From the NCBI GenBank assembly GCA_026004535.1, contig BPJI01000001.1, forward strand, positions 124,001-188,000: a stretch of DNA of 64,000 nucleotides. Direction: 5' to 3'. Position 1 is the stretch's first letter. Each line of letters starts with the position of its first letter. The notes beneath the pieces were generated by a model. That model saw nothing but the letters and a program-made list of their open reading frames with translations, searched no databases and was not told the origin of the DNA. Position numbers and translations under genes: made by a program. Of the stretch, positions 26,547 through 35,899 are shown piece after piece. This DNA is from Candidatus Parcubacteria bacterium. GTDB taxonomy: Bacteria; Patescibacteria; Paceibacteria; UBA6257; HR35.

Positions 26547-26562
26547 AATAGGTGAGTGAGAG

Positions 26563-26871
26563 ATGAAAATAATTTATTATTTTAAAAATTTAAGATTGTC
26601 ACAGGCAGAAATAGAATTTATTAAGAAACAGACGAATAAAATAAGGAGATTATTTAAAGATAAAAAAGAAATCGAAAAAGAATCTTTAATTGAGGTTGAA
26701 TTAACCAAAGATAAAGAAATTAAAGCTAAAGAGGGAATTTATAAAACAAAAATAATTTTAGACCTACCAGATAGGTCTTTGATTATAGCCAAGGGAGTTG
26801 GCAAGAATATTTTTCAAGCAATAAATGATGGGTTTGAAAAATTGAACAGGCAATTAAGACAAAAACCCTAA
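26563..26871 (+). CDS. hpf: ribosome hibernation promoting factor (HPF/RaiA family)
   Basis: A 102-aa protein with the beta-alpha-beta-beta-beta-alpha S30AE fold. It begins MKIIYYFKNLRLSQAEIEFI and has IEVELTKD, KTKIILDLPDRSLIIAKG and an AINDGFEKLNRQL C-terminal helix. Short HPF proteins bind the decoding region of idle 70S ribosomes. The gene starts 16 nt after tRNA-Leu. Its 3' end overlaps the convergent topA by 18 nt. Confidence 0.88.
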   Translation: MKIIYYFKNLRLSQAEIEFIKKQTNKIRRLFKDKKEIEKESLIEVELTKDKEIKAKEGIYKTKIILDLPDRSLIIAKGVGKNIFQAINDGFEKLNRQLRQKP

Positions 26872-28563
26872 TTTCTGCCAAAAATCAATTACAAATTTTT
26901 GATAATCTAATTTATCTAAAGCAATCTCGTCTAATTTTTCTTCCATTAAAGCAGTAAATTTTAAATCGATAATCTCAGGATATTTTTCTAATAAAAATTT
27001 ATAAACAGCTTCTCCCTTTTCAGTTGGTTTTAAAAAATTTTTTTCTTTAATAATATAATTTCTTTTCTTTAGAATTTCAATTATTGGTACATAAGTAGAG
27101 GGCCGGCCAATACCTAGTTCTTTCATTTTTTTAATTAAACTTGCTTCATTAAATCTTGACGGAGGTTTTGTTTCGATTTTCTTAAAGTCAAGGTTTAAAA
27201 TAGTAAAAATTTCTTTTTCTTTAACTTCTGGTTTTAGGGAAAATTTTTCTTTGATTGGATAAACTCTGCTAAAACCATCAAAAACAAGCTCTTTATTTAT
27301 GGCTAAAAATATATAACCCTGATTATTACCTGATATACTACCCGGATTATTACCGGATAAATTCCCTGGATAAGAACTGGATATCCGGTTTATATCTGGG
27401 TAATTAATTTCATCCGGTTTATATCCGGGCAACTTCTGCATAAATATATATTTACTTTCTAAATACTCCAATGGTTTAAAATGACTAGCAATTGTCATCA
27501 TTAAAATTAATTGCCAAAGTTTCAAAAAATCTTTAGTCAAATTTGGTTTTTCTAAAGAAGTTGGTCTAATAGCCTCATGAGCTTCAAAACTAATTTTTTC
27601 TTTTTTAAATCTTGGTAAAGAAAAATAATTTTTACCATAATTTTCTTCAATAAATTTTTTGATTTTTAAAGAAAAATTTTTATTAATCAAATGACTATCA
27701 GTTCGATGATAAGTAATATAACCAGCTTCAAATAATTTTTGAGCAATAAACATTGTCTTTTTTGGAGTAAATTTTAAAAATTGATAAGCTATTCTTTGTA
27801 AATTTTCAGTATCTAAAGGAAGTGGAGGATAAATTTTCTTTTTTTCTTCAATAATTTTTTCTAGTTTCAAATTTTTAATTTTTAAAACATCTTTTTTAAT
27901 TTTCTCCAATTCTTCTTTCTTAATTTTTAAAATTTTTAAATTTTTATCAACTAAAACTAAAGGCAAAGGAAAATTTTCTAAAAAAGCGTAAACATTAAAA
28001 TACTCTTCTTTTTTAAAATTTCTAATTTCTTCTTCTCTTTCAACAATTAATCTTAAAGCTGCCGATTGGACCCTGCCAGCAGATGAACCAATTTTGTTTT
28101 GCCATAAAATTGGTGATAGAGTATAGCCAAAAATTCTATCTAAGTATCTTCTTCCTTTTTGAGCCTTAACTAAACTTTCATTAATTTGAGTTAAATTTTT
28201 TAAGGCCTGATAAAAAGCAGTTGGAATTATTTCATGAACAAAAATTCTTTTAATTTTTGAATGCTCTTTTTCGGGTAAAATCATTTTGATTTCACAAGCA
28301 ATCATTTCTCCTTCTCTGTCTGGATCTGTAGCTAAAATTATCTTTTCTGCTTTTTGAGCTAGTTTTTTTATCTTTTCAATTATTTTCTTTTTACCTTTAA
28401 TCGGTACATATTTAGCCTCAATTTGATTGTTTCTTAAATAAATGCCAAAAGAATTTTGAGGTAAATCCAATAAATGGCCATAAGTTGCTAAAACATAATA
28501 GCCTTTCAAAAATTTTCTAATTGTTTTTGCTTTTGTTGGTGATTCAACTATTAAAAGTTTCAT
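26854..28563 (-). CDS. topA: DNA topoisomerase I (type IA)
   Basis: Relaxes negative supercoils. The 569-aa protein has the Toprim domain at the N-terminus (VESPTKAKTIRKFL, then ATDPDREGE near 79-87) and active-site tyrosine region GYITYHRTDS near 279-288. Zinc-finger C-terminal domains of longer homologues are absent. An in-frame low-complexity insert (about residues 378-420; bases 27316-27437) is repeat-derived. It contains PGYKPDEINYPD and YPGNLSGNNPG, and closely related peptide occurs in the lamin-tail gene at 30174. Transcribed toward the convergent hpf gene. Confidence 0.93.
   Translation of the reverse strand: MKLLIVESPTKAKTIRKFLKGYYVLATYGHLLDLPQNSFGIYLRNNQIEAKYVPIKGKKKIIEKIKKLAQKAEKIILATDPDREGEMIACEIKMILPEKEHSKIKRIFVHEIIPTAFYQALKNLTQINESLVKAQKGRRYLDRIFGYTLSPILWQNKIGSSAGRVQSAALRLIVEREEEIRNFKKEEYFNVYAFLENFPLPLVLVDKNLKILKIKKEELEKIKKDVLKIKNLKLEKIIEEKKKIYPPLPLDTENLQRIAYQFLKFTPKKTMFIAQKLFEAGYITYHRTDSHLINKNFSLKIKKFIEENYGKNYFSLPRFKKEKISFEAHEAIRPTSLEKPNLTKDFLKLWQLILMMTIASHFKPLEYLESKYIFMQKLPGYKPDEINYPDINRISSSYPGNLSGNNPGSISGNNQGYIFLAINKELVFDGFSRVYPIKEKFSLKPEVKEKEIFTILNLDFKKIETKPPSRFNEASLIKKMKELGIGRPSTYVPIIEILKKRNYIIKEKNFLKPTEKGEAVYKFLLEKYPEIIDLKFTALMEEKLDEIALDKLDYQKFVIDFWQKLGFLS
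27316..27437. repeat. CCGGATATAAACCGG repeat inside topA
   Basis: Tandem, partly palindromic units containing ACCGGAT/ATCCGGT words form an in-frame insert in topA. The same family lies in the lamin-tail gene (31156-31320) in the same coding frame, and a weaker relative lies in the 23S leader (about 33010-33105). Confidence 0.75.
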
Positions 28564-28570
28564 CTAATAA

Positions 28571-28826
28571 TTAATCCACGGATTTACACGGATTAATAAT
28601 CACCACGGATTAACACGGATAAAGTATTACCCCACTGATTAACACGGATTTATAGTAACCACTGATTATCACGGATAACATACTAATCCACTGATTAACA
28701 CGGATCTATTATAATCCGCGTATATCCGTGGTTAAATAATATCCGCGCATATCCGTGTGAATCCGCGGTTTATAATAATCCGCATATATCCGTGGCTAAT
28801 TATATCCGCGTAAATCCGCGGCTAAA
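28571..28826. repeat. two-way array of ATCCACGGATTAACACGGAT units
   Basis: About five units in one orientation (CCACGGATTAACACGGAT type, 28571-28700) are followed by about four in the opposite orientation (ATCCGCGTATATCCGTGG type, 28708-28826), separated by 6-10 nt of A/T. The two halves can fold into one long imperfect hairpin. The last unit forms the C-terminal codons of dprA. The region separates topA from dprA. Related units occur at 40535-40601, 42727-42768 and 55748-55797. Confidence 0.85.
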
Positions 28827-29836
28827 TAAAATTTTCCTCCTTGATTAAAAACAATACCTTTAATTTCTAAATGGGAAAGCAAAGCCAAAACTTGACCAAG
28901 ATCAATTTTTGTTTTTTGAGAAATTTCAGCAATAGTTAAGCCTCCATTTTTTAAAACTTCAACAATCTCTTTCTCTTTTGGTGCTAAAGACAAATTTTTA
29001 ATTTTTTGAGGAATTTTGAAATCAAAAGCTCTTAGAATATCTTCGGTTTCAATAACCAAATTAGCGCCTTGTTGAATTAATCTCAAACTCCCCAAATAAT
29101 TTTTATCATAAATTGAACCAGGAATAACAAAAATATCTTTACCGTAATTTAAAGCATAACGAGCAGTAATTAAAGCTCCAGAATCAATTGGCGCTTCAAT
29201 AATCAAAATTCCATCACTTAAACCAGCAACAATTCTATTTCTTAAAGGAAAATTTTCAGGTAAAGCAGGAGTCCCCAGGGGATATTCAGAAATTATTGCT
29301 CCGCCAACTTCCAAAATTTTTTCAATAAACTTTTTTCTTGGATCTTTTAAAATCAAATCTAAACCACAGCCAATAACAGCGATGTTTTCTTTTTTAGCTT
29401 CAATTGCTCCTTGATGAGCACTTAGATCAATGCCATAAGCCAAGCCACTAACAATTAAAACACCAATCTGAGCCAAATTTTGAGAAAATTCAAAAGCAGT
29501 CTTTTTGCCTAATGAAGATGCTTTTCTTGTGCCAACAATACCAATTGTTAAAGGAAAATCTAAATTCAATTTGCCTAAAACAAAAATGCCTAAAACAGGT
29601 TCTTTAATTTTTCTTAATTTTTCAGGAAATTCCTTTTCTTTTCTTAAAATAATTTCACCTCCAATTTCTTTTAGTTTTTTATATTCCTCCTCCCAATCTT
29701 TCTTAAATTTAAATTCTTTTTCCGTGATTTCAAAAATTTTCTTAAATGATTTATATTTTTTATAGAGAGTAAAAATTTTTTGGTTAGGTGGTCTAAAATT
29801 AGTTACAATTGCTTGAAAATAAATTTTTTCTTCCAT
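28796..29836 (-). CDS. dprA: DNA processing protein DprA
   Basis: Loads RecA on incoming single-stranded DNA during transformation. The 346-aa protein has the Rossmann-like core: GIVGTRKAS near 98-106, VSGLAYGIDLSAHQGA near 138-153, GCGLD, ISEYPLG, FPLRNRIVAGLSDGILIIEA and SGALITARYAL. A winged-helix C-terminal domain follows (about 290-335). The last residues (AADLRGYN) are encoded by a dispersed repeat, so the native stop was probably replaced. The ATG overlaps the ATG of the plus-strand gene at 29835 in the palindrome CATG. Confidence 0.93.
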   Translation of the reverse strand: MEEKIYFQAIVTNFRPPNQKIFTLYKKYKSFKKIFEITEKEFKFKKDWEEEYKKLKEIGGEIILRKEKEFPEKLRKIKEPVLGIFVLGKLNLDFPLTIGIVGTRKASSLGKKTAFEFSQNLAQIGVLIVSGLAYGIDLSAHQGAIEAKKENIAVIGCGLDLILKDPRKKFIEKILEVGGAIISEYPLGTPALPENFPLRNRIVAGLSDGILIIEAPIDSGALITARYALNYGKDIFVIPGSIYDKNYLGSLRLIQQGANLVIETEDILRAFDFKIPQKIKNLSLAPKEKEIVEVLKNGGLTIAEISQKTKIDLGQVLALLSHLEIKGIVFNQGGKFYLAADLRGYN

Positions 29837-30173
29837 GATTCAATTTTTTTGGTTCATTGATTTTATTGGTTTATTTTTGGCTAGATTAATTTTAAGCCTC
29901 TTTCTTTTTAAAGAATATTTACGAAAAGAACATGGATTTTCTTTTCTTTATCTAATTTTATCAATTTTAATTTTTTTGGGCTATTATTCTTCTTTTGTTT
30001 TTATTTTTTTAATTGTTCTCGAAGTAATTGTTTTAATTAAAAAAATTATTTTTGATAAGGTAAAACTATTTGATTTAGAATATCTCTTTTTAAGAATTGC
30101 TTTAGCCATAGTTTATCTTTTTGTTGGTCCAGGTCTTTTAAGTTTAGATAGAATGTTTAATATTAGATTTTAA
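29835..30173 (+). CDS. small four-helix membrane protein
   Basis: The 112-aa product is almost entirely hydrophobic with about four predicted helices (7-25, 38-51, 53-70, 85-103). It vaguely resembles DoxX-type small membrane proteins, but I cannot assign a family. Its ATG shares two bases with the dprA ATG on the other strand (CATG). Its stop is directly followed by the ATG of the lamin-tail gene, so the two are probably co-expressed. Confidence 0.5.
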   Translation: MIQFFWFIDFIGLFLARLILSLFLFKEYLRKEHGFSFLYLILSILIFLGYYSSFVFIFLIVLEVIVLIKKIIFDKVKLFDLEYLFLRIALAIVYLFVGPGLLSLDRMFNIRF

Positions 30174-31424
30174 ATGAAAAAATTAATAATTTTCCCCTTT
30201 ATTTTTAAAATTGCTTTTGCTTTAACAATTACTGAAATTATGTATAATCCTGAAGGTAATGATTTGGGCAGGGAATGGATTGAGGTTTTTAATAACTCTG
30301 ATCAAATAATCCAGATTTTATCAGGTAAAAACGGTTGGCGAATTAATGACGGTAAAAATCACTTATTTGAGGAAAGTTTAACAGTCGGACCTCAAGAAAT
30401 ATTTATTATTGTTCAAGATAAAAATTTATTTTTTAAAGACTACTCAGATTTTAAAGGTAAATTAGTTCAGGCTAATTTTTCTTTAAAAAACGAATCTGGT
30501 ATCATTCAAATTTATGATAATAATAAAAATTTATTAGCTGGAGCTAATTATCAAAGCTCTTGTGGTGGCAATAATGATGGTTATTCGATAATTTTTGAAA
30601 ATGGTGTTTGTAAAGAAAATAAGATTAAAGGAGGAACTCCAGGTAGTTTATTGGTTGCCGATAAAGATATAAACCAACAGTCATTTTCAGCAAATTCTCA
30701 ATTATCAACTATAACACCAATCACAAATTTAGATACAACCTCAACCCAAGAATCAAATTTAACTCAACAATCAATTTCAACTAAAGAAACCCAACCAACA
30801 TTAATAATCTCTGAATTTTTACCTAATCCTGAAGATAACGACCAAGGTAAAGAATTTATTGAAATTTTTAATTACGGTGATGAAGTGATTGATTTAAATA
30901 AATTTGTTTTAGAAATAAATAAGAAAAAAATAAAACTTTCTGGGCAAATTGAGCCTGAAGAGTATTTTTTAATAACTAATAAAGATTACAACTTTTATCT
31001 TAGAAATAACGGCGAAGAAATATCTCTTTATTTTAATAACGAGAAAATTTTTTCAATTAGTTATCAAGGTAAAGCACCACAAGGTAAAAGTTTTGCTCGA
31101 AACCAAAATGGTGATTGGCAATTTACTCAACCAACTCCAGGAAGAGAAAATGTTTTTTATGAGTTACCCGGATATAAACCGGATAATAATTACCCGGATT
31201 TAGACCGGATAATACTACCCGGATTCAAATCGGATTTATCTGATAATAATCCGCGTAATATTTCCGGTGATCATCCGGGTAATCTATCCGGTAATCATCC
31301 GGGCAATAACCTGGCTTCAATTCAATCATTAAACCAAAACAATTTAAAAAATGAAATAATTTATATCAGTGGAGCTTTATTAATCATAATAATATTAGTT
31401 TTTCTCGTTTGGTATAAATTATAA
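30174..31424 (+). CDS. surface protein with two lamin-tail domains
   Basis: The 416-aa protein has a signal peptide (about 1-16), a first lamin-tail domain (TITEIMYNPEGNDLGREWIEVFN, about 17-140) and a Ser/Thr/Gln-rich linker. A second lamin-tail domain follows (IISEFLPNPEDNDQGKEFIEIFN, about 205-320), then a repeat-derived segment and a C-terminal membrane helix (about 392-412). This is a typical exported, membrane-tethered architecture. The segment near 326-380 (LPGYKPDNNYPD, HPGNLSGNHPG) corresponds to repeats at 31156-31320 and matches the topA insert. Its stop overlaps the convergent gene by 6 nt. Ligand unknown. Confidence 0.85.
   Translation: MKKLIIFPFIFKIAFALTITEIMYNPEGNDLGREWIEVFNNSDQIIQILSGKNGWRINDGKNHLFEESLTVGPQEIFIIVQDKNLFFKDYSDFKGKLVQANFSLKNESGIIQIYDNNKNLLAGANYQSSCGGNNDGYSIIFENGVCKENKIKGGTPGSLLVADKDINQQSFSANSQLSTITPITNLDTTSTQESNLTQQSISTKETQPTLIISEFLPNPEDNDQGKEFIEIFNYGDEVIDLNKFVLEINKKKIKLSGQIEPEEYFLITNKDYNFYLRNNGEEISLYFNNEKIFSISYQGKAPQGKSFARNQNGDWQFTQPTPGRENVFYELPGYKPDNNYPDLDRIILPGFKSDLSDNNPRNISGDHPGNLSGNHPGNNLASIQSLNQNNLKNEIIYISGALLIIIILVFLVWYKL
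31156..31320. repeat. CCGGATATAAACCGG repeat inside the lamin-tail gene
   Basis: A run of ACCCGGAT/ATCCGGGT units encodes the linker between the second lamin-tail domain and the membrane helix. The encoded peptide matches the topA insert motif by motif although topA is on the opposite strand. Confidence 0.75.
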
Positions 31425-31997
31425 GAAATCAAAAACAATGTTTTTATATTTTTTGACCAAGAAATCATGTCTATCTTTTTCAACTTTAGTCAAAATATTT
31501 TGAGCTACAGGCTGTAATAAATGATGTTTAAATTTCAACCCCCAAATACTACTTTCAATTCCTCCAATGGCTACAAATTCTCCTAAAATTAATTTTTCAC
31601 TAATTAAATATTCTAAAGAATGATTGATTCTTAAAGATGTAAAACCCAAAAGGAAATAAGCAAAAGATAATTTGACCAAGTCTTCTTCGTTTAGAAATTC
31701 TTTAGTTAGATTAAAAATTGGTGCTGTAGTTAAAATTTCAAGTTTAGTAATATCCTGATGATTGATTTCTGAATGAAATAAATTATGTAAAGCTAAATAG
31801 ATCAGACTCCATCTTTTTGTTTCATTTTTGTCTAAAGGAGGAGAGTCAAACTTTGCTAAATGTTGGGGTAAAACATTAATCGAGGCTAAAAATATTTTTG
31901 CTTCTTCAGGTGGTAATGCTTTTAAGTCAAAATAATCATTAGCAAGATCCCTTTTTTCTAAAATTATTTTTATGTTTTCTAAGGTTTTATCCGTCAT
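31419..31997 (-). CDS. uncharacterised 192-aa soluble protein
   Basis: The product is predicted all-helical and soluble, with many Leu and charged residues and motifs such as LPPEEAKIFLASI near 28-40 and a KDRHDFLVKKYKN tail. No family is recognised. Its roughly 100-nt upstream region contains mutually exclusive GC-rich stems ending in a T5 run just before the ATG, suggesting regulated expression. It is convergent with the lamin-tail gene. Confidence 0.6.
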   Translation of the reverse strand: MTDKTLENIKIILEKRDLANDYFDLKALPPEEAKIFLASINVLPQHLAKFDSPPLDKNETKRWSLIYLALHNLFHSEINHQDITKLEILTTAPIFNLTKEFLNEEDLVKLSFAYFLLGFTSLRINHSLEYLISEKLILGEFVAIGGIESSIWGLKFKHHLLQPVAQNILTKVEKDRHDFLVKKYKNIVFDFL

Positions 31998-32001
31998 TTT
32001 T

Positions 32002-32079
32002 AAAAAGGGCCCTTTTAGCGGGGGCCCATCTTGTAAATTATTTTTTTGTTTTTTATAAAATTAAATTAAGACCCCCGCT
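32002..32079 (-). promoter_or_regulatory. putative attenuator leader of the 192-aa gene
   Basis: On the minus strand GGGCCC (32027-32022) and GGGCCC (32012-32007) form a stem followed by TTTTT (32006-32002), a terminator-like structure 5 nt before the ATG at 31997. Upstream AGCGGGGG (32079-32072) is perfectly complementary to CCCCCGCT (32024-32017), which overlaps the terminator arm. The two folds are mutually exclusive, as in attenuators or riboswitches. The ligand or sensor is not identifiable. Confidence 0.55.
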
Positions 32080-32257
32080 TTCTGGGAATCTTTATTTGCC
32101 AAATAATAAATTTAAAAGTTAATCCACTGTTCATCGTTAAATAAATTATAACTTAAAAAATTTTTGATGTCAAGCCTGGTTTTCCACAGTCTAAATTTTG
32201 TTTTTTTTAAATTTTGTCTTAAAATTAATTTAGGTCGTAATTAATTAAATTAATTAA

Positions 32258-32944
32258 ATGCCTTATCAACAAAACCTAACACCGACAGATATATTAAATA
32301 ACTATCTTCTATCTTTTATTCCTTCTTTAACTAATGCTCTTTTAAGTTTATTGGCTGCAGTTGTTGTTTTTGTCGTTGGTTGGTTAGTGGCTATGTTGAT
32401 AAAATTTGTGCTCGAATATGTTCTGTCCAAAATTCAAATAAAAGAGTGGTTAAACAAATCTGGCTTGGGTAAATATGTCGAAGATTTTAGTTGGGAAGAA
32501 AGATTAGACAAAGTTTTAGCTGAAATCGGATTTTGGATTGTTTTGACTATCTTTTTGATGACTTCATTTGACATTTTGGGTCTTTCAGTTGTTAACTCTT
32601 TTCTTCGTGGTGTTATTAGTTATATCCCCAAAGCAATTGCTGGTGGTTTAATTCTTTTAGCTGGTTTTATATTTGGTGAGTTAGCTAGAAAATCTCTTGT
32701 AGGGGTTTTACGAGCTTTAGAAAGGAAAAGCGCTAGCGGGATCAGTGTTTTTATTAAATGGACAATCATAGTTTTTTCTTTTCTAGCAGCTTTAAACCAA
32801 TGGGGAATTGCTGTTGAAATTATTAATACTTTGGCCATGGGTTTAGTTTTATTTATAGCAATTGCCGGTGGTTTAGCTTTTGGTCTTGGTGGCCAAGAGA
32901 CAGCTAGAGAAATTTTAGAAGTAATTAAAAAACATTTTAAATAG
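32258..32944 (+). CDS. conserved-TM-helix (MscS-like) membrane protein
   Basis: A 228-aa membrane protein with about four to five helices, including FVVGWLVAMLIKFVLEYVL near 38-56. The glycine-rich AGGLAFGLGGQETAREIL near the C-terminus matches the pore helix of small mechanosensitive channel relatives (conserved TM helix family). The cytosolic beta domain of true MscS is absent. A role in turgor or membrane stress is possible by family only. It ends 4 nt before the -35 box of the rRNA promoter. Confidence 0.75.
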   Translation: MPYQQNLTPTDILNNYLLSFIPSLTNALLSLLAAVVVFVVGWLVAMLIKFVLEYVLSKIQIKEWLNKSGLGKYVEDFSWEERLDKVLAEIGFWIVLTIFLMTSFDILGLSVVNSFLRGVISYIPKAIAGGLILLAGFIFGELARKSLVGVLRALERKSASGISVFIKWTIIVFSFLAALNQWGIAVEIINTLAMGLVLFIAIAGGLAFGLGGQETAREILEVIKKHFK

Positions 32945-32947
32945 TAC

Positions 32948-32976
32948 TTGACAAAATATTGATCTTATATTATAAT
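32948..32976 (+). promoter_or_regulatory. consensus rRNA promoter
   Basis: TTGACA (32948-32953), exactly 17 nt, then TATAAT (32971-32976): a perfect sigma70 consensus upstream of 23S. Expected start near 32983. No 16S gene lies between it and 23S. Confidence 0.9.
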
Positions 32977-32982
32977 ATATTA

Positions 32983-33328
32983 GTATGTAGACAATTGCCG
33001 AAACGTGTTAACTACCAGGATAGACTACTGGATATAATTACGAGGATTAATGATGAATAAATTAGGTCTATATCCTGGTAGTATTATTCGGATCATATCC
33101 GAATAAAAATATTGTCAGTGGTTGTTCGTATTATTTTATATTGATTTAGTTTTTGATATTTGAATCTTAAGTAAATCAAGCGAAGAGTTTGCAGATCTAA
33201 TTTTAATCTTAATTACTTTTTTATTCTGGAGTAACATTAGTAGTGTTGAATTTTATTGTTCGCTAAAATAATATATCCTAAACCAAATTGGTTTAGGTTT
33301 TAGGATGCAGTGCTGAGATGACAAGGTC
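32983..33328 (+). other. 23S rRNA leader with hairpins
   Basis: About 345 nt of transcribed leader. It contains a long stem (ACTACCAGGATA near 33010 with TATCCTGGTAGT near 33072-33083), a perfect ATTCGGAT/ATCCGAAT hairpin near 33087-33105 and CCTAAACC/GGTTTAGG at 33277-33297. The 5' strand of the 23S processing stalk starts at 33304. No gene is seen. Confidence 0.7.
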
Positions 33329-35899
33329 CAGCAAAAAAGTTACAGGCTAAAGGTGGATGCCTTGGGAGGAAGAGGCGATGAAGGACGCGGCTAGGCTGCG
33401 ATAAGCCTGGGGGAGGCGCCGAGCAGCCATTGATCCCAGGATTTCCGAATGGGGCAACCTGACTGGAGCAAACTCCAGTCACCTTCCTTTTAAGGAGGGG
33501 GCGAACCCGGGGAAGTGAAACATCTCAGTACCCGGAGGAAAAGAGACCAATAGGCATTCCCTGAGTAGCGGCGAGCGAAAAGGGAGGAGCCCAAACACTT
33601 GTTCCGCAAGGAACAAGTGGGTTGTAGGAACAAGACTTCCCTTAAATGGAGAGGGATAAAAGACTATTAGTCGAAGCATCCTGGAAAGGAGCGCCAAAGA
33701 GGGTGAAAGCCCCGTAGGCGAAAATAGTCTTTTATCTTGCGTCTTGTTTCCTGAGTACCTCGAGGAACGAAAGCCTTGGGGGAAACAACCGGAACCATCC
33801 GGTAAGGCTAAATACTCTTCCTCACCGATAGTGAACTAGTACCGCGAGGGAAAGGTGAAAAGCAGGCCGGTGAGGCCGGTGAAATAGAACCTGAAACCTT
33901 TAGCCTACAAAGAGCACAAGCCCGTAAGGGTGAGTGCGTGCCTATTGAAGAATGAGCCGGCGAGTTTAGAGTATTGCCTTGTCTAAGTGCGGTTAAGCAC
34001 GAAGGCAGAGTGAAAGCGAGGGTTAAAAGCCCGCCATAGGCAATACTCTAAGACCCGAAGCCAGACGATCTTACCATGGCCAGGGTGAACTTCACCGAAA
34101 GGTGAGGGGAGGCCCGAACCCGTTGGTGGCTCAAAACCATGGGATGAGCTGTGGTAAGGAGTGAAAAGCTTATCGCGTCTGGGAATAGCTGGTTCTTCCC
34201 GAAATAGCTTTAGGGCTAGCGGCTGTTAATAAGCCTTTGGAGGTAGAGCACTGATGAATTGGTAAAGGCCGAAAGGTCAGCCAATTCGTCAAACTCCGAA
34301 TGCCAAAGGTTTTTTCCAGCTAGTCAGTCTATGGGGGATAAGCTCCATGGACAAGAGGGAAACAACCCAGACCATTGGCTAAGGTCCCTAAATCCTAGCT
34401 AAGTGGAGAAGGCAGTGGTTTTTCTCAGACAGATAGGAGGTTGGCTTAGAAGCAGCCATCCTTTAAAGAGTGCGTAACAGCTCACTATCAGAGAAAAATC
34501 GCGCCGAAAGATAAACGGGGCTAAGCTAGGTACCGAAGCCATGGACCCTGTACTAAAAATACAGGGTGGTAGGGAAGCATTCCATTCGCGTTGAAGGTCT
34601 ATCCGCGAGGAGGACTGGAGCGAATGGAAGAGAGAATGCCGGCATGAGTAACCGCAAATCGCCTGAGATGGGCGATCGCCGTAAGGTCAAGGTTTCCTTG
34701 GCAATGGAAATCAGCCAAGGGTTAGGCAGGACCTAAGGTGTAGCCGAAAGGTGAAGCCGATGGAAAGCCGGTTAATATTCCGGCCCCACCTTGCTTGGCG
34801 ATGGGGTGACGAAGGAAATAAGGAAAAGAGGAGTAATGGTTATCCTTTCTGTTTGAGCTAGACTGGAGAAGGAGGAAAATCCCCTTCTCTGCCTTCAATG
34901 GTAACAGTCGTTCAAACAGAGAAGCCTGTTTTTGCAGGCAACTTTTCCGAAGAGCCTTCCAGGAAAAGCCTCTAAGCTTAAAAGCAAGGTGCCTGTACTG
35001 GAAAACCGACACAGGTGGCCGAGGCGAGTAGCCTAAGGCGAACGAGTGAGACCTCCTCAAGGAACTCGGCAAAAAAGCGGGCGTAACTTCGGGATAAGCC
35101 CTGCCAAAATGGATGTTGGAGGTTAGAGATTAGAAGTTGGATTTAATTTTTCCAACTTTATTATCTTTAACTTCCGACTTCCAATTTTTGGCCGCAGCGA
35201 AAGTTCCCCTGGCGACTGTTTATCAAAAACACAGCTCCCTGCTTAACTGGTTAACAGGATGTATAGGGGGCGACGCCTGACCTATGCCGGAATGTTAAAG
35301 TCTTGGGGTTTTGAGAAAATTTATTTTCTCAAGGCTCACGGGACTAAGCACCGGTAAATGTCGGCGGTAACCCTGACCGTCCAAAGGTAGCGCAATTCCT
35401 TTCCGGGTAAGTTCCGGAGCGCATGAAAGGCGTAACGACTGGGGGACTGTCTCGAGGAGGCGCTCGGTGAAAATGCAATCCCCGTGAAGATGCGGGGTAC
35501 TGGCAGCGGGACGAAAAGACCCTAGGAGCTTTACTGGGCTCACTCATTGATTTTGGCTTAATGGTGCACAGCGTAGTGGGGAGGCGATGAAACTTTGCTT
35601 TCGGGCAAAGTGGAGCCGTCAATGGAACACCCACCATCATTAAGTTAAGGTCTAACCCAAGGCAGAACCTTGGGGACAGTGAGTGGGGGCCAGTTTTGCT
35701 GGGGCAGCAGCCTCCTAAAGAGTAACGGAGGCGTTCAAAGGTTGGCTTGTCCTGGATGGAAACCAGGATGAAAGTGTAAAGGCATAAGCCAGCCTGACTG
35801 CAAGGCTGACAGGCCGAGCAGAGGCGAAAGCCGGACTTAGTGACCCGACGGCTCTTTATGGAAAGGCCGGAGACAACGGATAAAAGTTACCCTAGGGAT

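Noticed and set aside
28571..28826. CRISPR-like array of short repeats
   Set aside because: Units vary, change orientation halfway and are separated by only 6-10 A/T-rich bases, so there are no spacers of 25-40 nt; no cas gene is in the window.
33300..35640. Open reading frames antisense to 23S
   Set aside because: They lie wholly on conserved rRNA sequence and translate its complement; no protein family resemblance.
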